Notes: generated from the letters alone by a model not told the origin. A stretch of DNA of 64,000 bases from Streptomyces sp. LBL (GCF_029893585.1 NZ_JARXYX010000019.1:62001-126000); one strand, 5' to 3'. Counted from the first letter of the stretch, positions 33,458 to 42,116 are shown. Numbers and translations: made by a program.

Positions 33458-33817
33458 ATGGAGATCTGGATCAACCCGGCCTGTTCCAAGTGCCGCAGCG
33501 CACTCTCGCTGCTCGACGCCGAGGGTGCGGACTACACCGTCCGCCGCTACCTCGAGGACGTACCGAGCGAGGACGAGATCCGGGGCGTACTGGACCGTCT
33601 GCGTCTCGAACCGTGGGACATCACCCGCACCCAGGAGGCCGCCGCGAAGGAGCTCGGCCTCAAGGAGTGGCCGCGGGACGAGAGTGCGCGCGACCGTTGG
33701 ATCGAAGCCCTCGCCGCGCACCCGAAGCTGATCCAGCGTCCGATCATCACGGCGGAGGACGGGACTGCGGTGGTGGCCCGCACCGACGAAGCGGTGCGGG
33801 ACGCGCTGTCCCGGTAA
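33458..33817 (+). CDS. ArsC/Spx family reductase-like protein
   Basis: A 119-residue thioredoxin-fold protein of the arsenate-reductase-like (glutaredoxin-dependent) family: N-terminal NPACSKCRSAL with C9 and C12, then VRRYLEDVPSEDEI and QRPIITAEDGTAVVART, the conserved cis-proline region. ATG 33458 with GGGAGG 2-7 bases upstream; the open frame begins earlier at 33425 but reads a leader. True arsenate reduction is not implied; no ars genes are nearby. Confidence 0.9.
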   Translation: MEIWINPACSKCRSALSLLDAEGADYTVRRYLEDVPSEDEIRGVLDRLRLEPWDITRTQEAAAKELGLKEWPRDESARDRWIEALAAHPKLIQRPIITAEDGTAVVARTDEAVRDALSR

Positions 33818-33956
33818 CCGTCGCAGGGGTCAGGACAACGGTCCGATTTTCGCGTGACGCAGGTCACTTCAGTGACTCCTGTAACCACTGAGTAACATCG
33901 TTCGGTATCTCGTACATAGCGGCGCACGCACCCCCCGACAGCCCCAGGAGGCGCGC

Positions 33957-34652
33957 ATGTCGCGTAGGAGAACGCTCAGCAGAAGGAAGAAGGTCGCGCT
34001 GCTGGTGAGCGCGGCGGCGGTGGCGGGAGGCGGCACCTTCGTCATGGCGAGCACCTCGAACGCCGCGGCTCCGCAGACGGCGGCGGAGTCGACCGTCTGT
34101 CAGGGGCTCGCCACCGCCCTCGGCAACAACCAGAAGTTCATCGCGGATCAACAGGCCGCTCCGGACGCCCAGTCCGAGGCCAGGATCGCCAACCGCGAGG
34201 CGGTCATCGCTCAGATCGAGCGCCAGCAGGAAGCGTCCGATTGCGTCGTCGGGGAATCGGCTCAGGGCTCCCAGGCCACGCAACCGTCGCAGGCCGCACA
34301 ACCCCCGGGGACCGCTCCGCCGTCGCAGGCCGGTCAGCCCGCGACGAGCGCCCCCGCCTCGCAGCCCCCGGCCGCGGGGAACGGTGGCGATGCCGCCGCC
34401 ACCGGACAGCAGGTGTGCAACGGCTCCACCGTCACCCTGTCCGGCGAGGAGGGCGCCCCCGCCGCCTCCAGCAACCAGTTCCCGGCGGGTACAAAACTGA
34501 AGGTCACCAACCTGGACAACAACAAGTCCACGACGGTGGAGGTCACCTCGGTCTCCGGCAGCTGTGCCCTGCTGAACAACGCGGCCTTCGAGCAGGTCCG
34601 CGAGCCCGGCAAGTTCCTGATCCGCCGGGCTGTGATCGAGAAGGTGGGGTGA
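33957..34652 (+). CDS. Secreted protein with Pro/Gln-rich linker
   Basis: A 231-residue exported protein. A twin-positive signal peptide (MSRRRTLSRRKK, then VALLVSAAAVAGGGTFVMAS) is followed by a helical segment bounded by cysteines (VCQGLAT ... EASDC), a low-complexity Gln/Pro/Ala/Ser linker (about 105-145) and a C-terminal globular domain with two cysteines (QVCNGSTVTL ... SGSCALL) resembling a small beta-barrel. No catalytic motif. ATG 33957. The promoter region carries the GTCACTTCAGTGAC palindrome. Function unknown. Confidence 0.8.
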   Translation: MSRRRTLSRRKKVALLVSAAAVAGGGTFVMASTSNAAAPQTAAESTVCQGLATALGNNQKFIADQQAAPDAQSEARIANREAVIAQIERQQEASDCVVGESAQGSQATQPSQAAQPPGTAPPSQAGQPATSAPASQPPAAGNGGDAAATGQQVCNGSTVTLSGEEGAPAASSNQFPAGTKLKVTNLDNNKSTTVEVTSVSGSCALLNNAAFEQVREPGKFLIRRAVIEKVG

Positions 34653-34690
34653 GGTCAGGACGCACCCAGCCGTACGTGTCATACGTGTCA

Positions 34691-34728
34691 CCGGTCCCGC
34701 CGCCCCCGGCCAGGGGTCGCGGGACCGG
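34691..34728 (+). terminator. Terminator after the secreted-protein gene
   Basis: A perfect 10-bp stem CCGGTCCCGC/GCGGGACCGG about 40 bases after the stop. Confidence 0.75.
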
Positions 34729-34841
34729 CACGTCTGTGATCGCATACGAGGCGCCCTCGCGCTCCTTGGCGGGCCTGATTCCCGGCCGCTCCGAGCGCCC
34801 CGCCGTCCCTCACACCGTGAGTCGCGACACAGCACGGCCAG

Positions 34842-34879
34842 GTAACACGGGGTTCACATTCGAGCAATGATCGGGAAAT
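34842..34879 (+). promoter_or_regulatory. Degenerate GlnR box upstream of glnII
   Basis: GTAAC-6-TTCAC-6-GCAAT-6-GAAAT keeps the 5-6-5-6-5-6-5 spacing of the GlnR site, with good first and last quarters and poor inner ones. It lies about 120 bases before the glnII start. GlnR control of glnII is known in S. coelicolor; this site is the likely counterpart. Confidence 0.6.
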
Positions 34880-34997
34880 CGCCTGTTGACAGGCTGCCGG
34901 GCAGCGAGTGCGGCGCCCCAGTGCCGCAGCGCCACAGCACCCGCAGCACCCTCAGCACCCGCAAGTGCGTCTGACAGACCCCCGAAGGAAGTGGCCC

Positions 34998-36026
34998 GTG
35001 GCCTTCAAGGCTGAGTACATCTGGATCGACGGCACCCAGCCGACCGCCAAGCTCCGTTCCAAGACGAAGATCCTGGCGGATGACGCCAAGGGTGCGGAAC
35101 TGGCGATCTGGGGCTTCGACGGGTCCTCCACGAACCAGGCCGAGGGCCACTCCTCGGACCGTGTCCTCAAGCCGGTCTTCTCCTGCCCGGACCCGATCCG
35201 CGGCGGCGACGACATCCTCGTCCTGTGCGAGGTCCTCAACATCGACATGACGCCGCACGAGTCCAACACCCGTGCCGCGCTCACCGAGGTCGCCGAGAAG
35301 TTCGCCGCGCAGGAGCCGATCTTCGGCATCGAGCAGGAGTACACCTTCTTCAAGGACGGCTACCCGCTCGGCTTCCCCAAGGGCGGCTTCCCGGCCCCGC
35401 AGGGCGGCTACTACTGCGGTGTCGGCGCCGACGAGATCTTCGGCCGTGACATCGTCGAGGCGCACCTGGACAACTGCCTGAAGGCGGGCCTCGCCATCTC
35501 CGGCATCAACGCCGAGGTCATGCCCGGCCAGTGGGAGTTCCAGGTCGGTCCGGTCTCCCCGCTGGAGGTCTCCGACCACCTGTGGGTGGCCCGCTGGCTG
35601 CTCTACCGCACCGCCGAGGACTTCGGTGTCGCCGCGACGCTGGACCCGAAGCCGGTCAAGGGCGACTGGAACGGCGCCGGAGCGCACACCAACTTCTCCA
35701 CCAAGGCGATGCGCGAGACCTACGAGGCGATCATCACCGCCGCCGAGTCGCTCGGTGAGGGCTCCAAGCCGCTCGACCACGTCAAGAACTACGGCGCCGG
35801 AATCGACGACCGCCTGACCGGTCTGCACGAGACCGCCCCGTGGAACGAGTACTCCTACGGCGTCTCCGACCGCGGTGCCTCGGTCCGTATCCCGTGGCAG
35901 GTCGAGAAGGACGGCAAGGGCTACATCGAGGACCGCCGCCCGAACGCCAACGTCGACCCGTACCTGGTGACCCGCCTGATCGTCGACACCTGCTGCTCCG
36001 CCCTGGAGAAGGCCGGCCAGGTCTGA
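34998..36026 (+). CDS. glnII: Glutamine synthetase, type II (eukaryote-like)
   Basis: A 342-residue GSII enzyme, the short heat-labile form found in Streptomyces and rhizobia beside GSI. Recognisable: AEYIWIDGTQPTAKLRSKTK at the N-terminus, WGFDGSSTNQAEG, FGIEQEYTFF (metal ligands), GAGAHTNFSTKAMR and the ending EDRRPNANVDPYLVTRLI. It lacks the GSI adenylylation loop, so GlnE does not act on it. GTG 34998 with GAAGGAAG upstream gives MAFKAEY; the longer open frame is leader. Followed by a strong terminator. Confidence 0.97.
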   Translation: MAFKAEYIWIDGTQPTAKLRSKTKILADDAKGAELAIWGFDGSSTNQAEGHSSDRVLKPVFSCPDPIRGGDDILVLCEVLNIDMTPHESNTRAALTEVAEKFAAQEPIFGIEQEYTFFKDGYPLGFPKGGFPAPQGGYYCGVGADEIFGRDIVEAHLDNCLKAGLAISGINAEVMPGQWEFQVGPVSPLEVSDHLWVARWLLYRTAEDFGVAATLDPKPVKGDWNGAGAHTNFSTKAMRETYEAIITAAESLGEGSKPLDHVKNYGAGIDDRLTGLHETAPWNEYSYGVSDRGASVRIPWQVEKDGKGYIEDRRPNANVDPYLVTRLIVDTCCSALEKAGQV

Positions 36027-36065
36027 TCCGCCGGTGATCCGCCGCTGATCCGCCAGCAGCTCCCC

Positions 36066-36110
36066 GAAGGGGCGTCCACCCGAGTTCCGAGTTCCGGTGG
36101 GCGCCCCTTC
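36066..36110 (+). terminator. Terminator after glnII
   Basis: A 15-bp stem (GAAGGGGCGTCCACC with GGTGGGCGCCCCTTC, one G-T pair), 40 bases after the stop. Confidence 0.85.
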
Positions 36111-36200
36111 GCGCTGCCCGGGGGCGGGCTGTCCACATGGTGGGCGGGTGTCGTCTACTTCACGCCAAGGAGGCCTCCAAGCTGTGAGAGAAGGGTCCAC

Positions 36201-36353
36201 ATGACGGTCGGTCTCTGCTTCAATGGGCCCATGACCGGATTCCAGAAGTGCATCGCGACGGGTCGTGTCGACCTCGAGCCGTTCTGGCCTTCCCGTCAGC
36301 ACCACGACTACGACCGGGTGTGTTGCCGCGCGAGGAACGCGCCGGCCCTCTAA
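36201..36353 (+). CDS. Candidate small ORF / leader peptide (50 aa)
   Basis: ATG 36201 is preceded by GAGAGAAGGG at 5-base spacing, an excellent ribosome-binding site, and opens a 50-codon frame ending in TAA at 36351. The product contains GRVDLEPFW and RQHHDYDRVCCR, which resembles the R-H-x-D-x-x-R-V-x-C pattern of actinobacterial putative leader peptides with adjacent cysteine codons. It lies 120 bases before the GlnRII-like gene. It could be an attenuation leader for that gene, or a minor independent protein. No other gene is supported between 36111 and 36473. Confidence 0.45.
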   Translation: MTVGLCFNGPMTGFQKCIATGRVDLEPFWPSRQHHDYDRVCCRARNAPAL

Positions 36354-36473
36354 AGCCGTACACCCCGGCCTTCGGCCAGCGCGAAACGACGTACGTCCCT
36401 CGACGAGCCCGACCACGAACTCGGGAACGTCGACCTCTTTGACGGACTTCTCGCGCGAAAGAGCTGACCTCTC

Positions 36474-37094
36474 ATGGCGACCACTCGTTCTCTCTCCACC
36501 GCGGCCCGCACCGCCACCCGCACCGCCTCCTCCGTCCCGGCCCACGGTTCCGCCCGGCACCGTCTGCGCGCCGTCGACCGGGACGAGGTCGTCGAGATCG
36601 CGGACTTCCTGCCGCCGGGTGCCACCTGGCTGCCCGCTCCCCCGCACACCCTGCCCACGCTGCCGGGCCAGCCCCCGATGATCGGCTACCTGGTGCTCGT
36701 CCCGGCCGATCAGCAGCCGCCGTTCCTGCCGGCGGCGGTGCCCGGCCTGCCGGGCACGTCATCGGTCCCGGAGGCGGACGAGAAGGCCGTCGGCACGGTC
36801 GAACCGCTGGTCCGGATCGACACCGTACGGCGCACCGCTTCGGTGGACGGACGTGAACTCGACCTCACCTACCTGGAGTTCGAACTTCTCGCCCACCTCG
36901 TCAGTCACCCGCAACGGGTGCACACCCGCGACCAGCTGGTCACCACGGTGTGGGGCTACGGGCATGTGGGTGACGGCCGTACCGTCGACGTCCACATCGC
37001 CCGGCTGCGCCGCAAGCTGGGCGCCGAGCACCGCCGGACGATCCAGACGGTCCGCCGGGTCGGCTACAAGTACACACCGCCGACCGGGCGTTGA
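36474..37094 (+). CDS. glnRII: OmpR-type winged-helix regulator without receiver (GlnRII-like)
   Basis: A 206-residue protein with an OmpR/PhoB-type C-terminal DNA-binding domain (residues about 108-204: ELDLTYLEFELLAHLV, HTRDQLVTTVWGYGHV, RTVDVHIARLRRKLG, IQTVRRVGYKY). The N-terminal 100 residues are Ala/Thr/Pro-rich and lack any receiver domain or phospho-aspartate, so it is not a normal response regulator. The position just after glnII and before a two-component pair matches GlnRII of S. coelicolor as I remember it; GlnRII binds glnA and glnII promoters there. Symbol rests on domain plus position. Confidence 0.72.
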   Translation: MATTRSLSTAARTATRTASSVPAHGSARHRLRAVDRDEVVEIADFLPPGATWLPAPPHTLPTLPGQPPMIGYLVLVPADQQPPFLPAAVPGLPGTSSVPEADEKAVGTVEPLVRIDTVRRTASVDGRELDLTYLEFELLAHLVSHPQRVHTRDQLVTTVWGYGHVGDGRTVDVHIARLRRKLGAEHRRTIQTVRRVGYKYTPPTGR

Positions 37095-37135
37095 CCGTCG
37101 CCGACCGAGCGTCGACCGTCGCCGACGGCTGTCCG
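37080..37135. repeat. 21-bp repeat across the stop of the GlnRII-like gene
   Basis: CCGACCGGGCGTTGACCGTCG-type unit (37080-37100), which contains the TGA stop, is repeated with two changes at 37101-37121 and partly after. Confidence 0.8.
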
Positions 37136-37212
37136 CCGCGGACCGGGCGTTGGTCCTCTGCTGACGGCTAAGTCCGTTCCGTCGTGAGGCCGGGACGGGC
37201 AGAGTCGTCGGT

Positions 37213-38250
37213 ATGAGACTTCTGCTGCTGGGTGGGACCGAGTTCGCGGGACGGGCTGTCGCCGAGACGGCTCTCGGCCGGGGCTGGGAGGTGACCGTCT
37301 TCCACCGGGGACGCCACCAGCCTCCGGCCGGGGTGCGGTCGCTGCACGGCGACCGCACCGCGCCCGACGGGCTCGCCGCTCTGGCCGACGACGGCGACCG
37401 TTGGGACGCCGTGGTCGACACCTGGTCTGCGGCGCCCCGGGCGGTACGGGACGCGGCGCGGCTGCTGCGGGGCCGCGCCGGACGGTACGTGTACGTGTCG
37501 AGCTGCTCGGTGTACGCCTGGCCCCGGGGCACCGGCTACACCGAGGACGCGCCGCCGGTCCCGGGCGCGGCCGCCGACGCCGGGGAGACCGACTACGCCC
37601 GGGACAAGCGGGGCGGTGAGCTGGCCGCCGTCGAGGCGTTCGGCGCGGACCACTCCCTGCTGGTACGGGCCGGGCTGATCCTCGGGCCGTACGAGAACGT
37701 CGGCAGGTTGCCGTGGTGGTTGACCCGGATCGCCCGCGGCGGCCCCGTCCTCGCGCCCGGGCCGCGCGATCTGCCCCTCCAGTACGTCGATGTCCGTGAC
37801 CTGGCGGAGTGGATCCTCGACTCGGTGGAGCGGGAGGCGAGCGGACCGTACAACCTCGTCGGTCCGTCCGGGCACGCCACCATGGGCTCGCTGCTGGACG
37901 CCTGTGCGGAGGTCACCGGCGGGCCCGCCGAGCTCCGCTGGACCGACCCGGAGGTGATCCTCGGCGCGGGCATCGAGCCGTGGCTGCAGCTGCCGGTGTG
38001 GCTGCCCCCGGGCAGTGAGGGCCACGTGGCCCTGTACAGCGCGGACGTCTCCCGGGCCCTCGCGGCGGGCCTGCGCTGCCGTCCGGTCACGGACACCGTC
38101 GCCGACACCTGGCGCTGGCTGCGGGACATCGGCGGAGCACCGCCGCAGCGCCCGGACCGGCCGGCCGTGGGCCTCGACCCGGAGCTGGAGGTGAAGGCAC
38201 TCGCGGCGGCCGAGAGCGGGAAGGGAAGCGGGAGCGGAAGCGAGGCCTGA
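37213..38250 (+). CDS. NAD-dependent epimerase/dehydratase (extended SDR)
   Basis: A 345-residue extended short-chain dehydrogenase: Rossmann motif GGTEFAGRAV (8-17), VYVSSCSVYA strand with catalytic serine, and an active-site DYARDKRGGE (YxxxK equivalent). RAGLILGPYENVGRL and QYVDVRDLAEWIL follow, as in nucleotide-sugar epimerases. The C-terminal tail (SGKGSGSGSEA) is low complexity and merges with a GGAAGCG repeat over the stop. ATG 37213. Substrate unknown. Confidence 0.88.
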   Translation: MRLLLLGGTEFAGRAVAETALGRGWEVTVFHRGRHQPPAGVRSLHGDRTAPDGLAALADDGDRWDAVVDTWSAAPRAVRDAARLLRGRAGRYVYVSSCSVYAWPRGTGYTEDAPPVPGAAADAGETDYARDKRGGELAAVEAFGADHSLLVRAGLILGPYENVGRLPWWLTRIARGGPVLAPGPRDLPLQYVDVRDLAEWILDSVEREASGPYNLVGPSGHATMGSLLDACAEVTGGPAELRWTDPEVILGAGIEPWLQLPVWLPPGSEGHVALYSADVSRALAAGLRCRPVTDTVADTWRWLRDIGGAPPQRPDRPAVGLDPELEVKALAAAESGKGSGSGSEA

Positions 38251-38368
38251 AGCGGAAGCGGGGACGGAGTCGGGGGCGAACACGACGGCGGAGGTGTACC
38301 TGGGACCACCTCCTGACCGGCCGTCCAACCCCCGTGACCCCCCTCGTGTCCTCGGCCAGACTGACGGC

Positions 38369-39661
38369 ATGACCACAGAGACGAAGAGCGGCGACGGCGA
38401 AGGAACACGGCTGCGGGGCGTCGGGGCGGCGGCGCTGCGGAGCGTCGGGCCGGCGGCGCTGCGGGGGCTCGGACTGGCGCTCGTGGCGCTGCCGGGGGCG
38501 GTGCTCTGTTTCGTTCTCTCCGTGGTGTCGATCGCGCTGATCCCGGTCGGCGTAGGCATCGTCACCACGCCGTGGGTGCTCACGGGGGTGCGGGCGTTCG
38601 CGGACTGGCGGCGGGTCCTGGCGGCGGAGTGGTGCGGGGTGCGGATCCCCTCGGCGTACCGGCCGATCCCCAAGGGTGCCAACCCGTGGACGCGCACGTT
38701 CGGAATGCTGCGTGACCCCGCGACCTGGCGGGATCTGCGGTGGCTGCCCGTCGACATGACGGCGGGGTTCCTGACCGCCTTGCTGTCGGCCGCGCTGCTC
38801 TTCTATGCCCTGGAGGGGTTCACCGTGGCGGCCGGGCTGTGGCGAGTCCTGCCCGGCGGGTACTGGTACGGCTTCGTGCACGTCACCGGCCAGGGCTCCG
38901 CACTCGCCGCCGGCGCCCTGGGCCTGGTCCTGCTCTTCTTCGCCCCCTCCCTCACCCCCCGCCTGCTGCACGCCCACTTCCGCCTCACCCGTGCCGTCCT
39001 CGCCTCCGACCAGGGGGAGTTGTCCGAGCGGGTACGGGTGCTGACCGAGACCCGGAGGGACGCTGTCGACACCTCCGCGGCCGAACTGCGGCGCATCGAG
39101 CGGGACCTGCACGACGGGGCGCAGGCCCGGCTGGTCGCCATGGGCATGGACCTCGGCACCATCGAGGTCCTGGTGGAGAAGGATCCGGAGCAGGCCAAGC
39201 GGCTGCTCGCCCAGGCCCGTCAGTCCTCCGCCGAGGCTCTGACCGAGCTGCGCGAACTCGTCCGCGGTATCCATCCTCCGGTGCTCGCCGAGCGCGGGCT
39301 GGGCGACGCCGTACGGGCGCTGGCGCTGCGGCTGCCCGTCGCCACCGAGGTGAACGTGGAACTGCCGGGCCGGGCGGACGCCCCGGTGGAGTCGGCCGCG
39401 TACTTCGCCGTCAGCGAGGTGCTGACCAACGCGGTCAAGCACTCCGGCGCCGACCGGATCTGGGTCGACCTGCACCACACGGACGACATGCTGCGGATCT
39501 CGCTCACCGACAACGGCAGGGGCGGCGCGGCGATCGGGGCCGGTTCGGGCCTGGCCGGGGTGGAGCGGCGCCTCGGTACATTCGACGGCGTCCTGGCCGT
39601 CAGCTCGCCCGCGGGCGGCCCCACCATGGTCACCATGGAGATCCCTTGCGCGTTGTCCTAG
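38369..39661 (+). CDS. Sensor histidine kinase (NarL/DesK class)
   Basis: A 430-residue membrane kinase. The N-terminal half has about four transmembrane helices in a Sensor-type domain (GAVLCFVLSVVSIALIPVGVG, TAGFLTALLSAALLFYALEG, LAAGALGLVLLFFAPSL). A HisKA_3 dimerisation domain follows with phospho-acceptor H248 in ERDLHDGAQARL, then a HATPase domain (SEVLTNAVKHSGA N-box, LTDNGRGGA, GSGLAGVERRL). ATG 38369 is preferred to 38294. It overlaps the response regulator by 16 bases, so the two form one operon. Confidence 0.93.
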   Translation: MTTETKSGDGEGTRLRGVGAAALRSVGPAALRGLGLALVALPGAVLCFVLSVVSIALIPVGVGIVTTPWVLTGVRAFADWRRVLAAEWCGVRIPSAYRPIPKGANPWTRTFGMLRDPATWRDLRWLPVDMTAGFLTALLSAALLFYALEGFTVAAGLWRVLPGGYWYGFVHVTGQGSALAAGALGLVLLFFAPSLTPRLLHAHFRLTRAVLASDQGELSERVRVLTETRRDAVDTSAAELRRIERDLHDGAQARLVAMGMDLGTIEVLVEKDPEQAKRLLAQARQSSAEALTELRELVRGIHPPVLAERGLGDAVRALALRLPVATEVNVELPGRADAPVESAAYFAVSEVLTNAVKHSGADRIWVDLHHTDDMLRISLTDNGRGGAAIGAGSGLAGVERRLGTFDGVLAVSSPAGGPTMVTMEIPCALS

Positions 39662-40299
39662 CCGAAGATCTGTTCCTGTTGCGCGACGGACTCGTCCGGC
39701 TCCTTCAGGCCTACGACTTCGAGATCGCCGCCGCCGTCGAGACCGGGCCGGAACTCGCCCGTGCGCTGGCCGAACTGGAGCCGGACGTCGCCGTGGTCGA
39801 CGTCCGGCTCCCGCCGACGCACACCGACGAGGGCCTGCAATGCGCGCTCGACGCCCGCCGGGCCAGACCCGGGTTTCCGGTGCTGGTGCTGTCCCAGCAC
39901 GTGGAACAGCTGTACGCGCGCGAGCTGCTCGCCGACGGCAGCGGCGGCGTCGGTTATCTGCTGAAGGACCGGGTGTTCGACGCGGAGCAGTTCGTGGACG
40001 CCGTACGACGGGTCGCGGCGGGCGGGACGGCGATGGATCCGCAGGTGATCCAGCAGCTGCTGTCCCGGCGGGCGGCCGACGACCGGCCGCTGGGCCGGCT
40101 GACCCCACGCGAGCGGGAGGTGCTGGAGCTGATGGCGCAGGGCCGGTCCAACGCGGCGATCGCGGCGCAGCTCGTCGTCACGGAACGGGCGATCGCCAAG
40201 CACACCTCAAACATCTTCGCCAAACTGGGCCTTGAGGTGTCGGACGATGACAACCGTCGCGTTCTGGCGGTTCTCGCCTATCTGGACCAGGACCGATGA
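39646..40299 (+). CDS. NarL/LuxR-family response regulator
   Basis: A 217-residue response regulator: receiver with acidic pair E7-D8, phospho-acceptor D52 in VAVVDVRLPP and K in YLLKDRV, then a LuxR-type HTH (LTPREREVLELMAQGRSNAAIAAQLVVTERAIAKHTSNIFAKLGL). It starts with TTG 39646: GGAG sits 6 bases upstream and the protein then begins MRVVLAEDLF as is typical. The start lies inside the 3' end of the kinase gene, implying translational coupling with its cognate sensor. Stimulus unknown. Confidence 0.92.
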   Translation: MRVVLAEDLFLLRDGLVRLLQAYDFEIAAAVETGPELARALAELEPDVAVVDVRLPPTHTDEGLQCALDARRARPGFPVLVLSQHVEQLYARELLADGSGGVGYLLKDRVFDAEQFVDAVRRVAAGGTAMDPQVIQQLLSRRAADDRPLGRLTPREREVLELMAQGRSNAAIAAQLVVTERAIAKHTSNIFAKLGLEVSDDDNRRVLAVLAYLDQDR

Positions 40300-40502
40300 A
40301 AACGGATCGGATTTCGCACGTGCCGTAAGGGATCAACAACACTCGGTATTCCAGGGAAAGTTGACACCTCTTTTGGCACACGAATCTCTCACCAATTTCT
40401 GAGACGGCTGAACACCCGTGGGACGGGCTGCGTATGAATGGGAGCCGCTTCACTCCTGTCGGGCGCCTCGATGCTGCCCCGCAAGGAAGTCAGAGGAGTT
40501 CC

Positions 40503-42116
40503 ATGGGACGCAACACACGTAAACGCCGTTCGTCGATGGCCACGAAGGCCGTGGCAGCATCGGCGGCCCTAGCGCTCGGTGGGGGCGGGCTGATCTGGGC
40601 GAACTTCTACGCTTCGGCGCACGAGTCCAACAACTCGGCGCGCAACCAGACCAAGGCCGCCGCCGGGCAGGTAGCAACCATCGCGTGCCCCGATGTGGGT
40701 CAGAAGCTGACCAGCGTGCCGAAGGGGGCACGCCCCGGGGTGGACAAGGAGCTGGCGCTCCTGGACAAGCAGATCACCGAGGCTTACGCCCGGCTCGCTT
40801 CCACGCGCCAGGCACAGGCGGGTGACACGAGCTTCGTCCAGAACTCGATCGTCGGTCCCCTGAAGGACAAGCGGACCGCGACGATCGACCGGATCCGGAT
40901 CAACATCCAGCGAGTCGGGGGCAAATTCAACGGCTCCCTGAGCCAGCTCGCCGCCTGCACCCCGCAGGCCGCCGATCCGCAGACCAACGCCGGTGGCCAG
41001 CAAGGCGGCGGCCAGCAGGCCGGTGGCCAGCAAGGCGGCGGCCAGCAGGGCGGCGACCAGCAGGCCGGTGGCCAGCAAGGTGGCGACCAGCAGGCCGGTG
41101 GCCAGCAGGGTGGCGACCAGCAGGCCGGTGGCCAGCAGGGCGGCGGTCAGCAAGGTGGCGGCCAGAACAACGGCCAGGGTGGCAACGGCCCGGCCGCGGC
41201 GGACTTCGTGGACATCACCACGGTCCAGGGCAACGCCCAGCTGGGTGTCGGCCAGAACGGGCTCCCCGCGAACGGCGCCGGCGGTTCGACGGGCACCTTC
41301 ACCTCGGACTGCGGCACCAACGGGAACGACAACCACAACACGGACAACGTGATCGTCGCCCCCGGTGTCACCAACGGCGCCCACCACCTGCACGACTACG
41401 TCGGCAACCAGAACAACGACGCCTTCGCGAGCGACCAGGAGCTGGCGGGCGGCACCACCAGCTGCCAGAACCAGGGCGACAAGTCCTCGTACTTCTGGCC
41501 GGTGCTGCGTGTGCAGGACGGCACGCAGGACTTCGACCAGAACAACGACGGCGGTGGCAAGGAGGGCAACGTCGGCAAGATCCTCCAGCCGGCCGTGTCC
41601 GAGCTGAAGTTCGTCGGCAACGCCAAGGGCGACGTCGTCGCGATGCCGTCGGCGCTGCGCATCATCACCGGTGACGCCAAGGCATTCGTCAACGGCAACG
41701 CCAACGCCAACGTGAACTGGAGCTGCACCGGCTTCGAGGACAAGGTGCAGCTGAAGGACCAGTACCCGATCTGCCCGCAGGGCAGCCAGGTGGTCCGGAC
41801 GACCAACTTCCAGAGCTGCTGGGACGGTCAGAACATCGACAGCGCCAACCACCGCACGCATGTGGCCTTCGCCCAGGCGGACGGCACCTGCGGCAACAAT
41901 TTCAAGGCCATCCCGCAGCTCCAGGTCCGTCTGACCTACGACGTCCCGGCCCCGAAGCTGGAGAACGGCGCGGTGGTGAACCCGTACGCGGTGGACACCT
42001 TCCCGGAGCAGCTGCACAAGCCGATCACCGACCACAACGACTTCATCAACTTCTTCTCCCAGGACACGATGAACCAGATGGTCGACTGCATCAACACCGG
42101 CAAGGCATGTAAGTGA
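40503..42116 (+). CDS. Secreted DUF1996 protein with Gln/Gly repeat region
   Basis: A 537-residue exported protein. Basic signal region MGRNTRKRRSS plus a hydrophobic stretch is followed by a helical segment (about 60-155), a repeat region (GGQQGG[G/D]QQA units, about 165-225) and a C-terminal DUF1996 domain (GTFTSDCGTNG ... HLHDYVGNQNNDAF ... YFWPVLRV ... FQSCWDGQNIDSANH). DUF1996 also occurs in fungi in wall-associated proteins; activity unknown. ATG 40503 has AGAGGAG upstream. It follows the two-component system, with a TTGACA promoter element at 40361. Confidence 0.88.
   Translation: MGRNTRKRRSSMATKAVAASAALALGGGGLIWANFYASAHESNNSARNQTKAAAGQVATIACPDVGQKLTSVPKGARPGVDKELALLDKQITEAYARLASTRQAQAGDTSFVQNSIVGPLKDKRTATIDRIRINIQRVGGKFNGSLSQLAACTPQAADPQTNAGGQQGGGQQAGGQQGGGQQGGDQQAGGQQGGDQQAGGQQGGDQQAGGQQGGGQQGGGQNNGQGGNGPAAADFVDITTVQGNAQLGVGQNGLPANGAGGSTGTFTSDCGTNGNDNHNTDNVIVAPGVTNGAHHLHDYVGNQNNDAFASDQELAGGTTSCQNQGDKSSYFWPVLRVQDGTQDFDQNNDGGGKEGNVGKILQPAVSELKFVGNAKGDVVAMPSALRIITGDAKAFVNGNANANVNWSCTGFEDKVQLKDQYPICPQGSQVVRTTNFQSCWDGQNIDSANHRTHVAFAQADGTCGNNFKAIPQLQVRLTYDVPAPKLENGAVVNPYAVDTFPEQLHKPITDHNDFINFFSQDTMNQMVDCINTGKACK
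40990..41172. repeat. In-frame Gln/Gly tandem repeats in the DUF1996 gene
   Basis: About ten units of 18 bases (GGTGGCCAGCAAGGCGGC-like), alternating GGQQGG and DQQA codons. Copy number is likely to vary between strains. Confidence 0.85.

Noticed and set aside
33458..33817. True arsenate reductase of an ars operon
   Set aside because: Only the ArsC-like fold is present; no arsB, arsR or acr3 gene lies nearby.
36248..36442. A 64-codon frame between glnII and the GlnRII-like gene
   Set aside because: It has no ribosome-binding site and runs out of frame across the better-supported ORF 36201-36353.
40990..41172. Regular repeats resembling a CRISPR array
   Set aside because: The 18-bp units are contiguous, in frame inside a coding region, and without spacers or cas genes.
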